A stretch of 29,895 bases of DNA from UBA2020 sp964551435 (GTDB lineage Bacteria; Pseudomonadota; Alphaproteobacteria; Micavibrionales; UBA2020), in the NCBI GenBank assembly GCA_964551435.1, contig CAZKBS010000024.1, positions 1 through 29,895 on the forward strand, read 5' to 3'. A program made the translations under genes and the position numbers. Shown piece by piece: positions 24,015-29,895 of this stretch. The notes beneath the pieces were generated by a model. It was given only the letters and a program-made list of their open reading frames with translations. It was not told the DNA's origin and made no database searches. The stretch's first letter is position 1. Each line of letters begins with the position of its first letter.

Positions 24015-24878
24015 ATGAAACAGTTTCTTTGCAAATCGCTGATGAGCCTGTCCTTTGCTGCTGCGCTGGCGCTGCAGGGCACGGCTGCCTATGCGGGCTA
24101 CGAAAAGGCCAGCCTGCGCTATGACGTCGAGGCGCCCAAGAAACTCGGCCTCAATTACGATGTTTACGCAGGCGGGTTCAAGGCGCTGGCCGCGACGCTG
24201 GACATGGACCTCGACCCCAAAGCCTATGACATGTCGCTGACGGCGAAAACGCAGGGCACGATCGGCTCCCTCTTCCCGTGGGAAGGGACGTATGCAACCT
24301 CCGGCGTTGCCAAAAACGGCACCCCGGTGCCGACGCTGCATACCGCGCGCAGCAGCTGGAAAAAAGAAGAAAAAGTCACTGAAATGCAATACGCGCCCAA
24401 CGGCAACCTTCTCAAAACCACCACGCACGAAGACAACGAAACCAAAGTCAAAAAAGATTTCGACCCCAAGCTGACGACCGATGCCGTCGATATGCTGACG
24501 GGCGCCTTGCAAATGCTGCAACATTCCGGCCAGACGTCGAAGTGCGAAGGCAGTTTCCCCGTGTTCGACGGCAAACGCCGCTTTAACATCACCTTGCACG
24601 ATGACGGCACTGAAAAGCTTTCCAAAAACAAATACTCCGCTTTCGACGGCGAAGCGCTGCGTTGCACGCTGAAAGTGGAACCCGTCGCAGGTTTCAAGAA
24701 AAAAGACACCCAGCGCGGCTGGATGGCCGTGCAGGGCCATACCGAAGCGCGCAAAAAGCTGCCGACCCTCTGGCTGGCGCAGCTCGAAGAAAAAGGCCCG
24801 ATGGTGCCCGTGCGCATGGAAATCGCCAGTGCCTATGGCTCGGTCGTCGCCCATCTGACGGGCCTTCAGAACAAGTAA
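24015..24878 (+). CDS. Secreted DUF3108 family protein
   Basis: A 287-residue exported protein of unknown function. The ATG at 24015 begins a clear signal peptide (basic MKQFLCK, hydrophobic core, cleavage after AYA at 27). The mature part is the beta-rich DUF3108 fold: LNYDVYAGGFKALAATLDMDL near the start, SSWKKEEKVTEMQY in the middle, a segment DAVDMLTGALQMLQ, and a C-terminal LPTLWLAQLEEKGPMVPVRMEI strand pair. Relatives are periplasmic and sometimes near envelope genes. An ATG 10 codons upstream (23985) would only lengthen the basic N-terminus. A weak terminator follows at 24918-24935. It precedes glmU on the same strand, but with a likely separate promoter. Confidence 0.82.
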   Translation: MKQFLCKSLMSLSFAAALALQGTAAYAGYEKASLRYDVEAPKKLGLNYDVYAGGFKALAATLDMDLDPKAYDMSLTAKTQGTIGSLFPWEGTYATSGVAKNGTPVPTLHTARSSWKKEEKVTEMQYAPNGNLLKTTTHEDNETKVKKDFDPKLTTDAVDMLTGALQMLQHSGQTSKCEGSFPVFDGKRRFNITLHDDGTEKLSKNKYSAFDGEALRCTLKVEPVAGFKKKDTQRGWMAVQGHTEARKKLPTLWLAQLEEKGPMVPVRMEIASAYGSVVAHLTGLQNK

Positions 24879-24917
24879 GTCCGGAGATAGTTCCGCCCCT
24901 TTTTCTGCTTTATTTTG

Positions 24918-24935
24918 CCCGAAAATTCGGGTTTT
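24918..24935 (+). terminator. Weak terminator after the DUF3108 gene
   Basis: CCCGA and TCGGG pair around a 4-base AAAT loop and are followed by TTTT. The stem is short, so termination may be partial and glmU could receive some read-through. Confidence 0.4.
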
Positions 24936-24978
24936 AAGCCTTTGGCGGCTATTGTAATCTCCTGCAACAAACTGTGAA

Positions 24979-25007
24979 TTGAAGCGCGATTCCGCCTCTG
25001 GTCTATT
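24979..25007 (+). promoter_or_regulatory. Candidate glmU promoter
   Basis: TTGAAG (24979-24984) and TCTATT (25002-25007) are separated by 17 bp, in front of the AAGGAG (25019-25024) and the ATG at 25033. Each hexamer departs from consensus, so this is tentative. Confidence 0.35.
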
Positions 25008-25032
25008 CGGGGGCACTGAAGGAGTTTTTTCG

Positions 25033-26382
25033 ATGACCAAGAAAATCGCCTGTATCATTCTGGCCGCCGGCAAAGGCACGCGCATGAAATCGGCGCTGCC
25101 TAAACCGCTGCATCCCGTCGCGGGTGCGCCGATGGTGCAGCATGTGATTGCCGCCGCCGAAGGGCTGAACCCCGACCGCATCGTTGTTGTCGTCGGCCCC
25201 GACATGCCGGAGATGGTCGAGGCCGTGCGCCCGCACCAGACCGCCGTACAGGCGACGCAAAACGGCACCGGCGGCGCAGCGCTTGCGGCTGCCGGGGCGC
25301 TCAAGGATTTCGATGGCGATGTGCTGGTCGTTTTCGGCGACAGCCCCCTCATCACCACCGCCTCGCTGCAGCGTATGATTGATATCCGCCGTCAATTCCC
25401 CGCGGTGGGCCTCACCTTTTCCGGCATGCGCCCCAAAGATGCAGGCCGTTATGGCCGCATGGTGCTGGACGATGACGGCACGCTCAAAAAAATCGTCGAA
25501 TTCAAGGATGCCAGCGCCGAAGAAAAAGCCATCACGCTATGCAACGGCGGCATCGTCGCCGCCGACGGCACGAAGCTGTTCGGCTGGCTGGCGCAAATCG
25601 GCAACGACAATGCGCAGGGCGAATATTACCTGACCGACCTGCCGCCGATTGCCCGCAAGGATAACCGCCAGACGCTGGTCGTTGAAATTGACGAAGCCGA
25701 ACTCGCCGGTGCCAATACCCGCGTCGAGCTTGCCGCGCTTGAACACGCGATGCAGCAGCGCCTGCGCGAAAAACACATGCTGAACGGTGCGACGCTGACG
25801 CATCCGGACAGCGTCTTTTTCTGCGCCGATACCGTCATCGGGCAGGACGTTGTGATTGGCCCCAATGTGATTTTCGGGCCGCATGTGCGTATTGCCGACA
25901 ATGTCGAAATCCTTCCCTTCTGCCATATCGAAGGCGCGGAAGTTGCCGACGGCGCGATCATCGGCCCCTTCGCCCGCCTGCGCCCCGGCTCGCGCATTGG
26001 CGAGGACGCAAAAGTCGGCAACTTCGTCGAAACCAAAAACACACGCCTTGGCAAAGGGGCGAAGGCCAACCATCTGACCTATCTGGGCGATGCGGATATC
26101 GGCGACAAAACCAATATCGGCGCGGGTGTCATCACCTGCAATTATGACGGTTTCCTGAAATATAAAACCAGCATCGGCAGCGAAGCCTTCATCGGCTCCA
26201 ACACCGCACTGGTCGCGCCGGTCAACATCGGCACGGGCGCGATTATCGGCGCGGGCAGCACGATTACCAAGGATGTGGCGGACAATGCGCTCGGCATCAC
26301 CCGCGCCCCGCAAATCAACAAAGACGGCTGGGCCCCCGAATTCCGCCAGAAAAAAATGAAAGAAAAGGCGAAGAAAGGGTGA
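25033..26382 (+). CDS. glmU: Bifunctional GlmU: UTP-GlcNAc-1-P uridylyltransferase / GlcN-1-P acetyltransferase
   Basis: Carries out the last two steps to UDP-GlcNAc. The 449-residue protein has an N-terminal nucleotidyltransferase domain (1-230: ILAAGKGTRMKSALPKPLHPVAG, the QNGTGGAA uridine loop, FGDSPLI) and a C-terminal left-handed beta helix (about 250-430) of hexapeptide repeats. The latter holds the acetyltransferase motifs ETKNTRLGKGAKANHLTYLGDA, with the catalytic His, and GAGVITCNYDG. The ATG at 25033 has AAGGAG 9 bases upstream. The stop overlaps the next gene by 4 bases. glmS follows after that small gene; glmU-glmS adjacency is common in this class. Confidence 0.97.
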   Translation: MTKKIACIILAAGKGTRMKSALPKPLHPVAGAPMVQHVIAAAEGLNPDRIVVVVGPDMPEMVEAVRPHQTAVQATQNGTGGAALAAAGALKDFDGDVLVVFGDSPLITTASLQRMIDIRRQFPAVGLTFSGMRPKDAGRYGRMVLDDDGTLKKIVEFKDASAEEKAITLCNGGIVAADGTKLFGWLAQIGNDNAQGEYYLTDLPPIARKDNRQTLVVEIDEAELAGANTRVELAALEHAMQQRLREKHMLNGATLTHPDSVFFCADTVIGQDVVIGPNVIFGPHVRIADNVEILPFCHIEGAEVADGAIIGPFARLRPGSRIGEDAKVGNFVETKNTRLGKGAKANHLTYLGDADIGDKTNIGAGVITCNYDGFLKYKTSIGSEAFIGSNTALVAPVNIGTGAIIGAGSTITKDVADNALGITRAPQINKDGWAPEFRQKKMKEKAKKG

Positions 26383-26681
26383 AACTAGCTGGCTTTTTGC
26401 AAAAACTTGGGAATTGGCCTCTAAGGATCGCGCCGCTTGTTCTCTCCACGCTCTATGCCTTTTATCGGTATACAGCTGATATCTCGGACGAACAACTGGC
26501 CTTTTCAGGCGGAATTCATCTAACACTCGCGGAACTATTGATTTTAAGCGGTGTTTTTTACCTAGCTTTTTGTACGGTAAAAGACGCCATCAACGGTAAA
26601 CGGAGACAAGCTGCTATACAGGCCCTCTTGTGCCTCCTTACGTGGCTTTGTTTCGCAACAACGAAAAACATCCCCCTTTGA
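26379..26681 (+). CDS. Small AT-rich three-helix membrane protein
   Basis: A 100-residue protein I do not recognise. The GTG at 26379 overlaps the glmU stop (GTGA), with AAGAAAGG just upstream, which suggests translational coupling. Three hydrophobic stretches are visible (about 15-30, 46-66 and 80-95), separated by a short loop (YTADISDEQ) and a basic loop (KDAINGKRRQ), so a small inner-membrane protein is likely. By hand count 140 of 303 bases are G or C (46%), while the flanking glm genes look close to 60% or more, and codons such as CTA, TTA and AGG are used here but are rare next door. This points to recent acquisition or relaxed selection. It ends 19 bases before glmS. Confidence 0.65.
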   Translation: MKLAGFLQKLGNWPLRIAPLVLSTLYAFYRYTADISDEQLAFSGGIHLTLAELLILSGVFYLAFCTVKDAINGKRRQAAIQALLCLLTWLCFATTKNIPL

Positions 26682-26700
26682 CGGGAAAGGACAAAAAATC

Positions 26701-28527
26701 ATGTGTGGTATCGTAGGCATTATCAGCAAGGACAAAGACGTCGCGCCGCTTCTGGTCGAGGGGCTGAAGCGTCTTGAATACCGCGGCTATGACAGCGCGG
26801 GCGTCGCCACACTGCAAGGCGGCAAGCTGGAACGCCGCCGCGCCGAAGGCAAGCTGATCAATCTGGCCGAAAAACTGGAAAAGCAGCCCCTAGGCGGCAG
26901 CATCGGCATCGGCCATACCCGCTGGGCGACACATGGCGGCGCGGTCGAGAAAAACGCCCACCCCCATATCACCGACAGCGTGGCCGTGGTGCATAACGGC
27001 ATTATCGAGAATTATCAGGAGCTCAAGGAAGAGCTGGAAAAATCCCAGTTCCGTTTTGAATCCGACACCGACACCGAAGTGATCGCGCATCTGGTGACCT
27101 ATTACATCCGCCAGGGCATGACGCCGCAAAACGCGGTCGATGCCTCGCTGAAACGTCTGCGCGGCGCGTTTTCGCTGGCGATGATTTTCACGGGCCATGA
27201 AGACCTGATGATCGGCGCGCGTTTCGGCACGCCGCTGGCCGTCGGTTTTGGCAAGGGGGAGATGTTCCTCGCCTCCGACTCCTACGCGCTTGCACCGCTG
27301 ACGGATAAAATCTGCTTCCTTGAAGACGGCGACCGTATCGAAGTGCGCCACGAAGGCGCCACCATCCGCGACATGAACGGTGACAAGGTGGAACGTGAAA
27401 TCCGCGTCACCGCCCAGTCCGGCGCGCTGATGGGCAAGGGCAAATACCGCCATTTCATGCTGAAGGAAATCCACGAACAGCCTGCCGTCATCGGCGAGAC
27501 GCTGAACACCTTCATCAACCCCGCCACCGGCCACATCACCCTGCCCGGCGATGTACTGAACATCGCCAAGGCGCCGCGCGTCACCATTTCGGCCTGCGGC
27601 ACCGCGTTTTATGCGGGCATGGTCGCCAAATACTGGCTGGAGCAAATCGCGCGCCTGCCGGTCGAGGCTGATATCGCCTCTGAATTCCGCTACCGCGAAG
27701 CGCCGATGCCCGAAGGCGGCGCGGCCCTGTTCATTTCGCAATCCGGCGAAACGCTGGATACGCTGGAGGCGCTGCGCTATTGCAAACGTCAGGGGCAGCA
27801 GATTATTTCCGTGCTCAACACCATCGAAAGCACCATCGAGCGTGAAAGCAACCACGTGCTGCGCACGCTGGCCGGCCCTGAAATCGGCGTCGCGTCGACC
27901 AAAGCGTTTACCACGCAGCTGACCACCCTCGCCTGCCTGACCGTTGCGCTGGCACGCGCCCGCGGCGCTATCAGTGCGGAGCGTGAAAAACAGCTGACCG
28001 ACGCTCTGCGCGAAGTGCCTGCACGCGTGGCTGAAATCCTTGGCCATGACGAAAAAATCCAGTCCATGGCCAAACAGATTTCCGAAGCGCGCGACGTGCT
28101 GTACCTCGGCCGCGGCACGGCATACCCCATCGCCCTCGAAGGCGCGCTGAAGCTGAAGGAAATTTCGTATATCCACGCCGAAGGCTACGCATCGGGCGAG
28201 ATGAAACACGGCCCCATCGCCCTGATTGACGAGGAAGTACCCGTTATTGTCGTCGCCCCGCATGACAGCCTGTTCGAAAAATCGGCATCGAATGCACAGG
28301 AAGTCGTTGCACGCGGCGGCAAGGTTTTGCTGATTTCCGACAAGCACGGCATCGCCAAACTCAAAGACACCGCGACGTGGACGATTGAAATCCCCGAAGT
28401 CGATCCGTTTGTGGCGCCCATCCTCTACACCATTCCGGTGCAGCTGCTGGCCTATCACACCGCGATGGTCAAGGGCACGGACGTCGACCAGCCGCGCAAC
28501 CTTGCGAAAAGCGTGACGGTGGAGTGA
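26701..28527 (+). CDS. glmS: Glutamine-fructose-6-phosphate aminotransferase
   Basis: Makes glucosamine-6-phosphate from fructose-6-phosphate and glutamine, the entry to amino-sugar synthesis. The 608-residue protein begins MCGIVGII with Cys2 as N-terminal nucleophile, then YRGYDSAGVA, GHTRWATHG and VVHNGIIENY of the glutaminase domain (1-240). Two SIS sugar-isomerase domains follow (about 285-430 and 455-595: ISACGTAFYAGMVAKYW, SQSGETLDTLEALR, YLGRGTAYPIALEGALKLKE), and the chain ends in the conserved LAKSVTVE. GGAAAGGA lies about 10 bases before the ATG. I see no glmS ribozyme or obvious leader fold in the 19-base gap. The stop overlaps the acetyltransferase gene. Confidence 0.98.
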   Translation: MCGIVGIISKDKDVAPLLVEGLKRLEYRGYDSAGVATLQGGKLERRRAEGKLINLAEKLEKQPLGGSIGIGHTRWATHGGAVEKNAHPHITDSVAVVHNGIIENYQELKEELEKSQFRFESDTDTEVIAHLVTYYIRQGMTPQNAVDASLKRLRGAFSLAMIFTGHEDLMIGARFGTPLAVGFGKGEMFLASDSYALAPLTDKICFLEDGDRIEVRHEGATIRDMNGDKVEREIRVTAQSGALMGKGKYRHFMLKEIHEQPAVIGETLNTFINPATGHITLPGDVLNIAKAPRVTISACGTAFYAGMVAKYWLEQIARLPVEADIASEFRYREAPMPEGGAALFISQSGETLDTLEALRYCKRQGQQIISVLNTIESTIERESNHVLRTLAGPEIGVASTKAFTTQLTTLACLTVALARARGAISAEREKQLTDALREVPARVAEILGHDEKIQSMAKQISEARDVLYLGRGTAYPIALEGALKLKEISYIHAEGYASGEMKHGPIALIDEEVPVIVVAPHDSLFEKSASNAQEVVARGGKVLLISDKHGIAKLKDTATWTIEIPEVDPFVAPILYTIPVQLLAYHTAMVKGTDVDQPRNLAKSVTVE

Positions 28528-29078
28528 TGCTGCCACCGGTCATCGAAACGGCGCGGCTTGTGCTGCGTCCGGTCGAACTGTCGGATGCGCCCGCGCATAA
28601 CGCATGCATGAAGGATTGGGAAATTGTCCGCAATTTCGCCAAATCCTTCCCGCATCCTTATGCCGATGACGGGTCGGAAAAATTCATCAACCACATCCGC
28701 GCGCAGGACAAAATAATTTATTGGGCTATTGCGCTCAAATCCGCGCCGGATGTGATGATCGGCTCGATTGAACTCCGCCCGCAGGTTGACAAAAGCCAGC
28801 GCGCTTTCTGGCTTTCACGCGACCACCACAACAACGGCTACGTGACCGAAGCGGCGACCGCGGTGAATGATTACTGGTTCGATGTGCTGGGCAAGCCCAT
28901 GCTGCACATGGAAAACGCGCTTGGCAATATCGCCTCTCGCCGCATCAAGGAAAAAACGGGCGCCGTATTTCTCGGGACTCGAAAATCGGAACACGTCGAC
29001 CCCGCGCTCGATATGACCGAAGAATGGCTGCTGAAAAAAGAAGACTGGCACGCCTTCCGCGCCCGCGCGCCCCGATAG
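28527..29078 (+). CDS. GNAT family acetyltransferase (RimJ/RimL-like)
   Basis: A 183-residue N-acetyltransferase of the RimJ/RimL-like type. It opens with the family's ETARLVLRPVELSDAPA strand-helix, has a middle IGSIELRP strand, the acetyl-CoA region AFWLSRDHHNNGYVTEAATAV (with GYVTEA in the place of the usual GxATEA) and the NIASRRIKEKTGAVFLGTR segment near the end. The ATG at 28527 shares one base with the glmS stop (TGATG), and GGTGGAG lies just upstream; a GTG at 28524 is an alternative. The substrate is unknown; coupling to glmS could mean an amino-sugar substrate, but ribosomal-protein acetylation or another role is equally possible. Confidence 0.88.
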   Translation: MLPPVIETARLVLRPVELSDAPAHNACMKDWEIVRNFAKSFPHPYADDGSEKFINHIRAQDKIIYWAIALKSAPDVMIGSIELRPQVDKSQRAFWLSRDHHNNGYVTEAATAVNDYWFDVLGKPMLHMENALGNIASRRIKEKTGAVFLGTRKSEHVDPALDMTEEWLLKKEDWHAFRARAPR

Positions 29079-29263
29079 CTCCAAGCGATAGCCTTATATT
29101 TCAAGCACTTGCGAAATCCGCGCTGTGCCCTGTATGCAACAGGACCGCCGGAAATATCCCTCCCTTGCCGCCGCCGTATTGCATCCGCCCGTCCGCAAGG
29201 CCTATAACGCCCGAAGATTGGAAATACCGCGCCCGCAAGGGCCGAACGGGAGGAAACAACGTC

Positions 29264-29893
29264 ATGTTCCTGACGGAAAACAGATATCCAGTCCATCGTT
29301 TCTGGTGGATGTGGGCGCCGCTCATCCTGCTGGTCGCTGTCGCCATTATCAATCCGTTTTTGGACAAAGAACACGCCAGTCCGTGGATGTACGCGGAAAA
29401 CGGCATCCTCGAAACCCTGCAATGGCTGATTGCGCTGGGCGCGGCAGGGCTTGGCCTCGCCTGCCTGCGCTATTGCAAAGGCCGGCCGTGGCTGGCGCTG
29501 TGGGTCGCGCTTGGCATGCTCGGCAGTCTTTATATCGGGCTTGAGGAAATCAGCTACGGCCAGCATATCTTCAAATGGGAAACGCCCGAACATTGGCAAG
29601 CTCTCAATGATCAGGGTGAAACCAACCTGCATAACACCTCCGCCTGGCTTGACCAGAAACCGCGTCTGCTGGTTTTTATCGGCGTGATTGTGGGTGGACT
29701 TATCCTGCCTTTCGTGCGCCGTTTGCGCCCCGCGGCGCTACCTGCGCGTTTTAATGCCATTTACCCACCCGACGCGCTGTTCTGGACGTCGCTATGCGCC
29801 GTACTTGCCCATGCGGCAAAATGGGCAAAAAAATTGGGTATTGCAGAGATATACAACCGCGCCAGCGAGATGAACGAAGTCTTTATTTACTAG
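29264..29893 (+). CDS. Conserved multi-pass membrane protein with EEISYGQ motif
   Basis: A 209-residue inner-membrane protein of unknown function. The ATG at 29264 has GGGAGG at 29248-29253. About five hydrophobic helices are visible (16-32, 53-68, 75-95, 137-152, 168-186). Between the third and fourth, the motif E94-E-I-S-Y-G-Q100, then HIFKWETPEHW and NDQGETNLHN, recurs in my memory of a broad family of uncharacterised bacterial membrane proteins (EEISWGQ...TPE...NLHN). The paired Glu and His residues could form a catalytic or metal site at the membrane face; that is inference. The reading frame ends with TAG at 29891-29893, two bases before the window edge, and relatives may continue further, so the true C-terminus should be treated with care. 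Confidence 0.7.
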   Translation: MFLTENRYPVHRFWWMWAPLILLVAVAIINPFLDKEHASPWMYAENGILETLQWLIALGAAGLGLACLRYCKGRPWLALWVALGMLGSLYIGLEEISYGQHIFKWETPEHWQALNDQGETNLHNTSAWLDQKPRLLVFIGVIVGGLILPFVRRLRPAALPARFNAIYPPDALFWTSLCAVLAHAAKWAKKLGIAEIYNRASEMNEVFIY

Positions 29894-29895
29894 GG

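Noticed and set aside
23913..25358. 481-codon minus-strand frame across the DUF3108 gene and the start of glmU
   Set aside because: Covers two supported plus-strand genes and their intergenic promoter and terminator; no motif or ribosome site.
26682..26700. Possible glmS ribozyme upstream of glmS
   Set aside because: The gap to the preceding gene is only 19 bases, far too short for the ribozyme, which is known from Gram-positive bacteria.
26890..28536. Long minus-strand frame opposite glmS
   Set aside because: Antisense shadow of an unmistakable glmS; composition is skewed and no family motif is present.
29079..29263. Possible RNA gene between the acetyltransferase and the last membrane gene
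   Set aside because: No tRNA T-loop signature, no strong hairpin with a T-run and no conserved motif could be seen.

Overview
The window reads as chromosomal, mostly housekeeping DNA of an alphaproteobacterium with a GC-rich genome. The lineage call rests on proteins known from that class: a DUF1491 protein, a DUF4167 protein with a basic Asn/Gly/His-rich start, a Fur of the alphaproteobacterial HHxH type, a long L28, and the order lysC-ptsP-...-prfA-prmC-DUF4167-clpB. A Micavibrionales- or Rhodospirillales-like lineage would fit, but that is inference. I see no tRNA, rRNA, CRISPR array, insertion sequence, integrase or phage gene.

Layout. 1-276 is a non-coding leader with two small inverted repeats. 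277-1287 (+) is a membrane-anchored Sel1-like protein, ending at a bidirectional terminator. 1355-3772 (-) holds a hybrid-free PAS-PAS histidine kinase, fur and a DUF1491 gene. 4016-4180 (+) is a 54-residue gene with its own promoter, ribosome binding site and terminator. 4357-5274 (-) is a degenerate GGDEF protein. 5434-7038 (-) holds tgt and rpmB. 7285-9461 (+) is a translationally coupled M17 aminopeptidase and NlpC/P60 peptidase. 9544-12162 (-) is clpB. 12321-21043 (-) is a long, tightly packed cluster: lysC, ptsP, rodZ, ispG, prfA, prmC, then the DUF4167 gene. purA (21276-22595, +) is divergent from it. 22673-23932 (-) is a metal/metalloid permease with three Cys-Cys pairs at its N-terminus. 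24015-29078 (+) holds a secreted DUF3108 protein, glmU, a small AT-rich membrane gene, glmS and a GNAT acetyltransferase. 29264-29893 (+) is a conserved membrane protein that stops two bases before the window ends.

How the genes work together. glmS and glmU make UDP-GlcNAc for peptidoglycan and lipopolysaccharide. RodZ connects to cell shape, and ispG supplies the isoprenoid precursors needed for the lipid carrier. The aminopeptidase/NlpC pair, which has no export signals, fits recycling of murein peptides in the cytoplasm. prfA and prmC encode release factor 1 and the methylase that modifies its GGQ glutamine. lysC starts the aspartate pathway towards diaminopimelate, and ptsP is the first enzyme of the nitrogen phosphotransfer system.

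The less ordinary material is the 54-residue gene, the GGDEF protein with a ruined active site but an intact inhibitory-site motif, a Tgt with a remodelled base-recognition loop, the Cys-pair permease, and the low-GC membrane ORF wedged between glmU and glmS. I found no clearly new multi-gene system.
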